Shown: positions 28,416-38,900 of the stretch, piece by piece
Layout: the number at the start of each line of letters is the position of its first letter
Numbering within the stretch: the first letter of the stretch is position 1
Assembly: GCF_008642275.1 (NCBI RefSeq)
Contig: NZ_CP029189.1
Location: 5,996,001-6,060,000 of the forward strand
From: Streptomyces venezuelae
Lineage (GTDB): Bacteria; Actinomycetota; Actinomycetes; Streptomycetales; Streptomycetaceae
Direction: 5' to 3'
DNA length: 64,000 nt
Program-made: the position numbers and the translations under genes
Notes under the pieces: generated by a model
What the model was told of the DNA's origin: nothing
Database searches by the model: none
The model's input: only the letters and a program-made list of their open reading frames with translations

Positions 28416-31400
28416 CTACGGAGCGGGAACGGGGAGGGGCGCCGTACCGAGGATCGGAACGGTCCAGCGCTGAGCCGGACTGGGATTGCAGTCCCAGAGC
28501 GCGAGCCGGGTGCCGGGGGTGGTGTTCAAGTTGGCGAGGTCGAGGCAGCGGCCGGAGGCGGGGTGGTAGATGCCGCCGTCGGCCCGGGGCAGGAACTGCT
28601 GGCTCCCGGCGCTGCCGTCACAGGTGCGGAGCTCGATGGGAGTGCTGTTGACGACACCGCCGTTGGCCGCGTTCAGGCACATGCCCTGGTTGCGGATGGT
28701 GCCGTCGTTGTGGATCTGGAACTGCTGGGCGGGAGTGCCGTTGCAGCCCGCGATCTGGATCTTGTTGCCGTCCTCCAGGCGGTTGTAGTCGTTGTCCACG
28801 CAGTTGGCGGCGGACTGGGTCAGCTGGATCGGCCCGGCCACCTGCGGGGCGGTGACGGGAGCGGCGTAGGGATAGACGGCCAGGTTGCTGATGCCGCCCT
28901 TGAAGTGGGCGGAGTAGGCCCCTTCATACTTGTAGCGGCCCAGCTGGAAGGCGCCGATCGGCGCCGGGCTGGTGGACGCTTTGTGGTGACCGGTGGCTGC
29001 CAGGGTGCCGTTGACGTACAGGCGCATCAGGCCCGTGGTGTGGTCGTAGACGGCGGTGAGCTGGGTCCAGGTGTTCAGGGAGACGGCGCCGAGGCTGCCT
29101 TCGTCGTTGGTCTCGTCGTACGGCCAGGCGTCCGCGTCGGCGTTGGCCAGCGCGAACTTCCACACCTTCTTCTGATGGTTGGCGAACAGGAGCAGCGAGC
29201 TGCTGCGATTGAGGTCCTGGCTGAGGACGACCCTGCCGAGCTCGTTGGCCTTCGCCCACGTGCTGATCGTGAAGCTCTTGCGGGTGTCGATCACAGAGCC
29301 GGTGGTACTGGCGTACGCGTCGCCCGCGTCACGGAAGGCGGCGTAGGTCGAGCTGCGGCCGCCGATGTTCTCCGGGGTGCCGGGGAAAGTGACGTTGGTC
29401 GTCGTGGCAGGGAAGTTGCCGACGGCGCTGGGAGTGGTGGTGCCGGTCTGTCCGGTCAGCTTCCACTGGGCCTTGGGCATGTTGAGGTTGCCCAGGACGA
29501 TCGGCGTCGTGCCGACCCCGGTGACGGACGGGAACGGGGTGGCGTTGCCCGCGCCGTTGAAGCCGACCAGCTGCTGGTTGGTGTCGACGGTCCACAGGTC
29601 GGGGATGCCGTCACCGGTCAGGTCGCCGTCGGAGCCGACGCGGGGGTAGGTCTTCGGATCGATCTTGCCGGAGATCAGGCCGGCCGCCGGGTCGGTGAAG
29701 CCGGTGAGGTCCGGGGCCTGCGCGGTGCCCTTGACCGAGAAGGCGTGGAGAGTGCCGTCGGCCTTGGAACGGGCCCACAGGGTCGGGAAGTCGGTCCCCT
29801 GGGCGCGGCCGGGCGTGATGAGCTCGTAGCCGGCCCACTTGGTGTCGTTGGCGGACAGGAGGATCGCCTGCGGGGAGAGCGCGTTGGTGGTACCCGCGGT
29901 GCTCAGCCACAGCCGTCCGTTCTCGACGAACAGCAGGGACGTACGGGGCAGGCTCTGCGGGACGGGACCCGAGTCACCAGTGGTCGAACCGAACGCCGCG
30001 ATCTGGGTCACCTGGGCCCAGTTGGTGGTTCCGTAGCCGTGTGCCGCGCAGTCGATCGTGGCACCGGCGGGGGTGGTACAGGTGGCCGGCTTCGCGACCG
30101 GGTTGGGCGCCTGTCCGTCGAACCGGCCGCTGTTGTCGTTGGTGTAGAGGTAGAGGTTCGCCTTGCCGGGCTCATGGGCGAAGAGGTCGTCGACGACCTT
30201 GCTGCCCAGGCTGCCCCGGTGGCTGATCTGGATGTTGTTCCAGTTGGCGGAGTTGCCGGGGGCCGCGTTGATGACCGCGTTGGGCGCGGCGTAGGGGTCC
30301 TGGCCGCCCGCGATCGTGCGGAGGTTCCCGGCGGTGTCGGGGAGCAGGACGTCGGGCTTGCGGTCGTTGTTGACGTCGCCGAACGCGGGCTTGCTCCCGT
30401 CGGGGTTCGACGGCGCGTAGAAGCTGTAGACGAACGGCTGGGACATGTTGCCCGCGTTGTCCTGCGTCTGGAGGTAGACGTAGTTGGTGCCCCACTGCGG
30501 CGGTGTGATCTTCACGGAGGCGCTGCCGCCGGTCATCTTGATCACGCCGGGGTCGGTGCACTTCCAGCCGGTGGCGGCCGCCTTGACGGGGTCCGTCGTC
30601 CAGCGGGCGCAGGCCAGACCGGAGGTCCGGGTGCCGGTCGCCGGGGCCGGGTCGGTACCGGTGAGGGTGAAGGTGCCCTCCTCGCCGGCGCGCTTGGGGT
30701 GGGCTCCGATGGTGCCGGAGGCGGGGAAGTCCGCGGAGGTGACGGCCGCGGTCGGCGGGGTGCGGTCGACGCGGAAGAAGCACATGTCGGTCGGGTTGCT
30801 GGTGAGCGTGCCGTCCGTGGCACGGGCCACCCAGCCGTACTGGTGGCCGTCGGTCAGCGCGCCGATGTCGACGGTGGCATCACCGTAGCTGCCGTTCCAG
30901 CCCGTGTCGCCGTAGTAGGTCTTGCCCCCGTCGTCGTCGTCCCAGTACTGGAAGCCTCCCCAGAGCTGCTGCCCGGTGGCCGAGTAGGTGGCCGTGGTCA
31001 GGGTGACGTTGTTGTTCGCGCCCACCCAACCCGGGTTGTCCCAGGGGTTGGTGGTGCCGGGAGTGCTGCAGTCGGCGTAGGAAGCGGTGTCCGCGAAACC
31101 GGGGGTGGGCCGGGTGCGAGGCCACCAGACCGTGGGCTGGATGTCGTACTCGACGACGATGCGCGGGGTGTTGTCGAACCGCTGGCGGTACAGCTTCTCG
31201 GTCTCGTTGTTGGGAGCGAGACCCACCGTGATGGTGGGCCACTTGTACTGGGCGGCGTTCTTCACCAGGTTCTTGACGTCGAAGGCGACGCCGCCTGACC
31301 CGGACATGGTGATCTCGGCGACCTTCTCACAGCCGCCCATGTGCGAGTCCTTGTCGCACGGCTGCTCCTTCCAGCTGGTCGGGTTGCCGATCGCCCTGGT

Positions 31401-32726
31401 GGAGTACAGACCCATCGGGGTCGGCGTGCTCGGGCTTGAGGAGGAGACCACATTCGCCTCGAACCGCGCGCTGAGGATCTCGGCGCCGTGGAGCCGCGTG
31501 TCGACGCCGATCTGGAAGTAGGCGCGGGTCCTGCCGATGCCCTCGCACCGGGGGTTGCCCACGAAGTAGCCGCAGTAGCCGGCCGCGGGCTTGTCCTGCC
31601 CGTACTGCGTCCCGTTGAACTCGTTCGTGTCCGGGTACGCCTCCTGGACCTGGGCCCAGGCCTGGTTGGCGTTGTTGAGGGTCGGGTTCCAGCCCGGATC
31701 GATGTACCACGGGCCGGTGCCCTGACCGAGCAGGGTGGTGTCGGGCACGAGCTGAATGCCGCCGCCGTCGACGGCCGTGGCGATCGGCTTCACCGCGGCG
31801 CCCTGGCCGGGGCCGTCGGGGCTCGACACGACCGAGGGGGCCAGCGGAATCTCCCCGGCCGGCGCGGACTGCTTGGCGAAGGCGCTCACCGGCTTCGCGC
31901 CCGAGCGGGCCGAGTCCCACATGACCGGGGTCGGGGCGCTGAAGCGGGCGTTGCCCTGGGCGTCCGCAGCCTTGAGGTTGCCGGCTCCGTCGGCGCTCAC
32001 CGTCAGACCGTCGGCCTCGACGGGGAACCGCAGCTTCTTGAGGGCGGGATCGGCGGCGGCCTCGGGGGTACGGACGATCAGTACCTGGCGCCAGCCGCCG
32101 ACGGGGGTGGCGGTGAGTTCGAGGTCCACGCCCGGCAGGACGGACGGGTACAGGGCGCTGTCACCGTCGAGGGCGGGCTTGGGCAGCGGGAAGGGTGCCT
32201 TGAGGGCGAGCTTCTTGCCGTCGGCGCTCGTCATGGTCGCCATCGGACCGGTTCCGCCGCCGGAGAAGCTGAGCCGTGAGGGGACCGCTGTCGGAGCCAC
32301 GGTGCCGTCGGCCTCGGTCCGAAGGGTGGCGTCGACCTTCTGCCAGGCCCCGGAAGAGTTCTTCACTCTCTCCGGTTCCAGCGCGGTCTCCGTGGTGAAC
32401 GTCCCGTCGGGAGTGGCGAACGTCTGAGAACTGGCGGTCGTCAGGGAGTCGATGAGGACCCGCTTGCCGCTGCTCTTGGCCTTGGCCTTGGCGGTGTCGA
32501 TCGCGGTGTTCTGCGCGGAGGCGGGGCGGGTCGGCGGGGCGGGCCATGACGTATCGGCAGGTCCATGGCCACGGGCTTCGGCGGCGAACGCGGGAGGGGC
32601 GGTCAACAGACCTGCCCCCAGGGCGAATACGGCGGCGCCGGCCAGCGGAACGGTGAGCGCGCCCAGGGTTCGGCGTCTGCCGGACCCCCCTGGTCCGAAG
32701 TGACGTGAATGCAATGCAGGCCTCAA
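28416..32726 (-). CDS. Large secreted LamG/ricin-lectin protein
   Basis: A 1436-residue exported protein with a twin-arginine- or Sec-like signal (basic head GRRRTLGALTVPLAGAAVFA, cut near AFA-AE, residue ~49). Regions in order: an N-terminal beta-rich part also seen in RHS partner proteins (~80-330), a DNRLRE-like domain (~350-500), FG-GAP-like repeats (~770 DVNNDRKPDVLL and ~1030 GDLTGDGIPDLW), a LamG/concanavalin-like jelly roll (~1110-1290), and a ricin-type beta-trefoil (~1300-1430, with QxW repeats such as PAQQFQI, AGSQQF and PAQRW). It probably binds sugars at the surface. The TTG at 32726 is in frame; a second TTG at 32714 with GAGG before it is an alternative. It is divergent from the RHS toxin gene, and such pairs recur in Streptomyces. 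Confidence 0.8.
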   Translation of the reverse strand: MRPALHSRHFGPGGSGRRRTLGALTVPLAGAAVFALGAGLLTAPPAFAAEARGHGPADTSWPAPPTRPASAQNTAIDTAKAKAKSSGKRVLIDSLTTASSQTFATPDGTFTTETALEPERVKNSSGAWQKVDATLRTEADGTVAPTAVPSRLSFSGGGTGPMATMTSADGKKLALKAPFPLPKPALDGDSALYPSVLPGVDLELTATPVGGWRQVLIVRTPEAAADPALKKLRFPVEADGLTVSADGAGNLKAADAQGNARFSAPTPVMWDSARSGAKPVSAFAKQSAPAGEIPLAPSVVSSPDGPGQGAAVKPIATAVDGGGIQLVPDTTLLGQGTGPWYIDPGWNPTLNNANQAWAQVQEAYPDTNEFNGTQYGQDKPAAGYCGYFVGNPRCEGIGRTRAYFQIGVDTRLHGAEILSARFEANVVSSSSPSTPTPMGLYSTRAIGNPTSWKEQPCDKDSHMGGCEKVAEITMSGSGGVAFDVKNLVKNAAQYKWPTITVGLAPNNETEKLYRQRFDNTPRIVVEYDIQPTVWWPRTRPTPGFADTASYADCSTPGTTNPWDNPGWVGANNNVTLTTATYSATGQQLWGGFQYWDDDDGGKTYYGDTGWNGSYGDATVDIGALTDGHQYGWVARATDGTLTSNPTDMCFFRVDRTPPTAAVTSADFPASGTIGAHPKRAGEEGTFTLTGTDPAPATGTRTSGLACARWTTDPVKAAATGWKCTDPGVIKMTGGSASVKITPPQWGTNYVYLQTQDNAGNMSQPFVYSFYAPSNPDGSKPAFGDVNNDRKPDVLLPDTAGNLRTIAGGQDPYAAPNAVINAAPGNSANWNNIQISHRGSLGSKVVDDLFAHEPGKANLYLYTNDNSGRFDGQAPNPVAKPATCTTPAGATIDCAAHGYGTTNWAQVTQIAAFGSTTGDSGPVPQSLPRTSLLFVENGRLWLSTAGTTNALSPQAILLSANDTKWAGYELITPGRAQGTDFPTLWARSKADGTLHAFSVKGTAQAPDLTGFTDPAAGLISGKIDPKTYPRVGSDGDLTGDGIPDLWTVDTNQQLVGFNGAGNATPFPSVTGVGTTPIVLGNLNMPKAQWKLTGQTGTTTPSAVGNFPATTTNVTFPGTPENIGGRSSTYAAFRDAGDAYASTTGSVIDTRKSFTISTWAKANELGRVVLSQDLNRSSSLLLFANHQKKVWKFALANADADAWPYDETNDEGSLGAVSLNTWTQLTAVYDHTTGLMRLYVNGTLAATGHHKASTSPAPIGAFQLGRYKYEGAYSAHFKGGISNLAVYPYAAPVTAPQVAGPIQLTQSAANCVDNDYNRLEDGNKIQIAGCNGTPAQQFQIHNDGTIRNQGMCLNAANGGVVNSTPIELRTCDGSAGSQQFLPRADGGIYHPASGRCLDLANLNTTPGTRLALWDCNPSPAQRWTVPILGTAPLPVPAP

Positions 32727-32998
32727 GGCGGAGGTCCTCGCTGTGAGCGGTTGATGAACAGAAGTCAGGGGGCACAGTTCCTTCTAATCTGCAAATTTGT
32801 CAACGGCTTGTGAGAGGAATGTGAAGGCCAGATGCCCGATTGGCGGCATGAAACGCCGTCTTGTTCATGGGTGACATTGGCCATGAGGAGAGATTCTTAA
32901 AATCTCCTTAGACTTCCAACGCCCGCGTCATGCCGTGGGCTTGAGCCGGGCCCCGTCGGGCCGGCCTTCTCCTGTACCAGTTTCCTGGGGGGATCCTG
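32727..32998. promoter_or_regulatory. AT-richer divergent promoter region of the LamG and RHS genes
   Basis: This 272-base gap is clearly lower in GC than its surroundings, with runs such as ctgcaaatttgtcaa and attcttaaaatctcc. A gagatt/aatctc inverted repeat lies at 32890-32906. No gene is seen. It probably carries both divergent promoters and may hold a shared operator. Confidence 0.5.
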
Positions 32999-35900
32999 TT
33001 GTCTCATCGGAGTCGCTTTGCCATGCGCGGAACGCGTGGCAGAGCGCGGGTCGCGGCGGTCGCCGCGCTCGCAATTCTCTTCTCGGGCGCGGGACTTCCC
33101 GCCGTCCAGGCGGCTGACAAACCGCCGAAGGTGTGGGTGCCACCGAAGACGGCGCTACCCGGCACGAAGCCGGTCAAGGGGACTGACGCCAAGCCCGGCA
33201 AGGCCAAGGCGCCGGCCGGCAAGGCGTGGAAGCCCGCCCCGAAGTCGAAGGCCCCGGCCGGTACCAGCCGGATCGAGGTCGGCCCGAACTCCGCGTCGAA
33301 GCCCGCCGCCGGTGCCGGTGCGGTGAAGGCGGGCGACCTGCCCGTCTGGGTCGCACCCGGAAAGGACGCAAAGGCGAAGGCCTCGCTGTCCGCGGCGGCC
33401 GGTTCCGCATCCGCGCCCGCCACCGGTGCGGGCAGCCTCAGCGTCGAGGTCAAGGACGGCGCCAAGTCGCGCGCGGCCGGCGTGAACGGTGCGCTGATCA
33501 CCCTCACCGAGCCTGCGGGCGTCGCCGCGACGGGCACGGTCGAGGTCGGCCTGGACGTGTCGGCCTGGGCCGCCAACGCCGGTGCCAACTGGGGCGACCG
33601 CGCCCGGCTGGTGCAGCTGCCCACCTGCGCCCTGACGACTCCGGGCGCCGCGGGCTGTACGACGCGTACCCCGGTCGCCTCGCACCGGGACGCCTCCGGG
33701 CGTCTGGTCGCCGAGGTCCAGGTCGCGAAGAGCGGCGCCGCTCCCTCCGTCCTGATGAAGCCGAAGCAGGGCACGCAGTCCGGGTCCTCCGCCGCAGCCC
33801 CGCAAGTGCTGGCCCCTCAGGGCGTGGCCCTTGCCGTGGAGCCGGGCCCGTCCGGCAACCTCGGTGACTATTCGGCGACTCCGCTCCTGCCGTCCGCCTC
33901 CTGGCAGGCCGGGGCGAACTCGGCGAACTTCACCTACGGCTACACGGCGGAGATCCCGTCGACGATCGCCGGCGCGGCACCGAGCGTCGTGCTCGGCTAC
34001 GACTCCTCCTCGGTCGACGGCCGTACCGCGTCGACCAACGCCCAGTCGGGTCTCTTCGGCGAGGGCTGGGACTGGCACCCCGGCTCGATCTCGCGCTCGT
34101 ACAAGGGCTGCAAGGACGCCGGAATCAAGGACTCGGGTGACGAGTGCTGGGCCGGAGACATCCTCTCGCTGTCGATGGCAGGCCACGCCGGGCAGATCGT
34201 CCGCGACGACAACACCTGCGTCTACCGCCTGCAGGGTGACGACGGCACGAAGATCGAACGGCTGACCGGCCAGCGCAACTCGGCCTGGAAGGGCGAGAGT
34301 TTCCGCGTCACCACGACCGACGGTACGCAGTACTACTTCGGTTCCAACCGCCTCCCGGGCGGTGACGGCACCGACCCGGAGGCCAAGTCGGTCTCCACGG
34401 TGCCGGTCTACTTCAACAGCGGCCAGGACAAGTGCCTCGGCGCCGACACTCCGGCCAACGGCACCCACCAGCAGCTGGGCTGGCAGTGGAACCTCGACTA
34501 CGTCGTGGACCCGCACCAGAACCTGACCTCCTACCGCTACGAGCAGGAGGACAACTACTACGGGCGTGGCGGCGGCCAGAACAACGGCAACGGCACCCCG
34601 ACCCTCTATCAGCGTGCCTCCTACCCGACCTGGATCGGATACGGCCAGCGCCTGCCCGACCAGATCGCGGCCAAGGGCAAGGCCAACACCGCCGCCCAGA
34701 TCTGGTTCCGCCCTGCGGACCGCTGCTTCGAAACGGGCGACGCCTGTGACCCGACGAAGCGCAAGACCAATGCCACGGCCTGGGGCGACACCCCGGTCGA
34801 CCAGGAGTGCGCGGCCACCGGCCAGTGCCTGAACCTGTCGCCGACCTTCTTCACCACCAAGCGGCTGAGGAAGATCGACACGGAGGTCCTGGGCACCGGC
34901 GGCTACCGCCCCATCGACTCCTACACGCTGAAGCAGCGCTTCGAGGCCCCGGGGGACGGAACCTCCCCGAGCCTGTGGCTGGAGTCCATCCAGCGGTCCG
35001 CCGTCAACTCGCGCACCCCGCTGACCGTTCCGCCGGTGCTGTTCGAGCCGCTGCAGATACCCAACCGCGTCGACGGCGTGGTCAAGCGCCCCGACGGCAC
35101 GGAGGCCAGCACCTCCCGCTACAACCGGCCGCGCATCCAGACGATCACCACCGAGACCGGTGGCCGCATCAACGTGGTCTACAAGGCACCCGAGTGCTCG
35201 CGGATCAAGGGCACCATGCCCGCGGCCGACGACACCAACACCATGGCCTGCATGCCGGTCAAGTGGTACCTGCCCGGTCAGTCCTACCCGGACCCGGTCA
35301 ACGACTGGTTCCACAAGGTCGTCGTCGAGTCCGTCACCCAGCAGGACATGGTCGCCGGCCAGGTCAGCACGGTGACCAACTACGAGTACGGCGGCGGTAT
35401 CGCCTGGCACCGCAACGACTCCGAGTTCGCCGACCCCAAGACCCGTACGTGGGACCAGTTCCGCGGCTTCGCCACGGTCACCACCCGTACCGGTAACGGC
35501 AACGCGGCCGAGGCCCCGCGCACCAAGTCGGTGGCGACCTTCCTGCGCGGCATGGACGGCGACGTCCTCGCCAACGGCACCAAGCGCAGCGTGAACGTCC
35601 CGGACAGCCAGGGCGGCACCATCAAGGACGAGGACGTCCTGTCGGGCTTCGTCCGCCAGACCGAGACCTACGACCGCGACGGCGGCACCGTCGTCGGCGA
35701 CGAGGTCTCCACCCCCTGGCTCGGCGCCGTCACCGCCACCCGTGCCCAGTCCGGCGGCATGCCCGCCATCACCGCCCGCGCACTGAACACCGGCAAGGTC
35801 GTCAGCCGGGCCAAGCTCGCGAGCGGTGCCTGGCGCACCACCGAGCGGACCTCCACCTACGACGACACGCTCTTCTCGCGGCCGCTCCAGGTCGACGACA

Positions 35901-38900
35901 AGGGCGACGTCTCCCGCACCGACCAGCGCATGTGCACCACCTTCGAGTACGCCACCGGCCCCGGCGGCGCACTCACGCAGCTCGCCTCCCGCACCCTGCT
36001 CCTGACGGGAGCGTGCGGCCAGACCCCGACCGCGGCCAACACGGTCGGCGACACCCGGACGTACTACGACGGCAAGCCGCTCGGCCAGACCGGGACGACC
36101 GCCGACCAGTCCGGCACGGAGGTGCTGGAGAAGTACGACGGCGCGGGCAAGCCGGTCTACCGGCTCAACATGACGGCGACGTACGACGCGTACGGCCGTC
36201 TCACCACCAGCACCAACAAGGTACGCAAGGACGGGGCCCACCCGGACGGCGCGGTCACCAAGACCGAGTACAAGGCGCTGCCCAACGCGCTGCCCTACGA
36301 GGTCACCCACACCAACCCGCTGGGCTGGAAGACCACCACCACGCTCGACACCGGCCGCTCGCTGCCGATGAAGACCACCGACGAGAACGGCCACGTTGCC
36401 GAGCGCGGCTACGACGCCCTCGGACGTGTCACCGTCATCTGGCAGCCCGGCCAGGACCGCAACGTCGACCCGGCGGTCCGCAAGTTCTCGTACTCCATGA
36501 ACGGGACGAACGCGCCGACCACCGTTCTGAGCCAGGCGCTCATGAACGACGGCAAGTACATCAACAGCTACACGATCTACGACGGCCTCGGCCGCGTCCG
36601 TCAGACCCAGGCGCACACCCCGTCGGGCGCGGACGGGCGCATGATCACCGACGCGCTGTTCGACTCGCACGGCTGGCAGGTCAAGACCAGCGCGCCGTAC
36701 TACAACAACGAGAAGCCTCCCGGCGGGGCGCTCTTCCTGCCCAACGGCGGGGTCAACCCGGACAGCAAGGTCCCGGCCCAGTCGGTCTCGGTCTTCGACG
36801 GCCTCGGTCGTACCACCGCCTCCGTGTTCCAGTCCTACGGGATCGAGCAGTGGCGCTCGAAGACCGAGTACCCGGGCGCGGACGAGGTCCGGAACATCCC
36901 GCCGGCCGGAGGCTACGCCACGGCGACGATCACCAACGGCCTGACGTCGGTGGTGCGCCAGTACAAGGGCAGCACGCCCACGGGTGACTACGACGCGACC
37001 ACGTACGTCAGGAATACCCAGGGCCAGGAGCTGTCCCGCAAGGACTCCGCCGGCAACGAGTGGACCTTCGCGTACGACCTCCTGGGCCGCACGGTGAAGG
37101 CCACCGACCCCGATGCGGGTGTCGCCACCACTGTTTACGACGACAGCAAGAACCTCGTTTCCATCACTGACGCACGTGGAAAGAGCGCCACCACGGTCAG
37201 CGACCTTCTCGGCCGCACCACTGCGGTCTACGAGGGCACGGTCGTGGACCCGGCCAAGCAGGTCGGTGCCTTCACCTACGACACCAAGGCGCTCGGCAAG
37301 CCGGCGGCGAGCACCCGCTACACGGGCGGATCCGGTGGCGACGCGTACGTCACGGAGGTCACCGGCTACGACAGCGGCTACCGTCCCTCCGGCACCAGGG
37401 TCACGATTCCCGCCGTCGAGAAGGAGCTGCAGGGCACCTACGAGTCCAAGAACACCTACGACAAGTTCGGGAACCTCAAGACCACGAGCCTGCCGGCCAT
37501 CACGAAGGCAGGCCTGGACGCGGAAACCCTGACCTACGGGATCAACTCCGTCGGCGGTTTCACCTCGCTCGACGGCGTCATCGGCTCCGTACGGACGCCG
37601 TACGTCGTGGACATGCGCTACGACCCCTATGGCATGGCCATCCGCACCACTCTCGGTGACACCGGGCGGCAGATCGTCTCGACCGTCGACTACGACGAGG
37701 CAACAGGCCGTCCCATCCGGACCACGTTGGACAAGCAGACCGCGGCCACGGCGAGCGTCGATGTCCTCGACTACACCTACAACCGGGTCGGCCAGCTGAC
37801 CTCGATCAGCAACACGCAGGACGGCGCTGCCCGTGACCTGCAGTGCTTCACGACCGACTACCTCGGCCGGCTGACCCAGGCGTGGACCGACACCGGCACC
37901 ACCACGACGGCTCCCCAACCGAGCGTGCGCGGTATCGGCGGCTGCTCCAACGCCACCGGGCCGAAGGCCGACGGGACGGGCAAGCCCAGCGTGGGCGGGC
38001 CCGCGCCGTACTGGCAGCAGTACGAGTACGACAAGATCGGTAACCGCACCAAGCTGGTGAAGAAGGACGTCACCGGCAACGCGGCCAAGGACACGACGGT
38101 CACCCAGACCTTCGGCGCCGGTCCCAACACCCCCTCCTCCGACCCGAAGACGGGCGGCGGCACGGGTGGTCCGCACGCGCTGATGACCTCCACGGAAACC
38201 ACCGGCGCGGGCTCCAAGGTCACCTCGTACACGTACGACGCGACCGGTAACACCGCGTCCATCACCAGCACCCCGGGCACCAAGACCCTGACCTGGAACG
38301 ACCAGGGCAAGCTCGACAAGATCACCGGAACCGGCGAGAGCGGTGGTACCAGCTACCTCTACGACACCGGCGGCAACCAGCTCATCCGGCGCGAGCCCGG
38401 AAAGACCACGTTCAACCTGGGCACCGACCAGATCACTCTGGACACCGCCACGAGCAAGGTCTCCAACGTCCGTACCTACGGTGCGCCCGGCGGCCTGTCG
38501 GTCACCCGCACCACCACGGCCGGCGCATCCACGCTCGCCTACCAGTCCTCGGACCACCACGGCACCAACGGCGTGCAGTTCGACGCCACGGACCTCACCC
38601 AGGTCCGCCGCCCCGCCGACCCGTTCGGCAACGAGCGTGGCACCCAGCCGACGCCGGGCACCTGGGCGGGAGACAAGGGCTTCGTCGGCGGCACCAAGGA
38701 GAAGTCGACCGGGCTCACCCTCCTGGGCGCCCGCGAGTACGACCCCACAACGGGCCGGTTCATCAGCCCGGACCCGATCATCGACGCGGGCGACCCACAA
38801 CAGTGGAACGCGTACGCCTACTCCAACAACGACCCGTTCAACAAGTCCGACGCGACCGGCCTCAAGGTCTTCTGCGACAACTACTCCTCCTGCAGCGCCA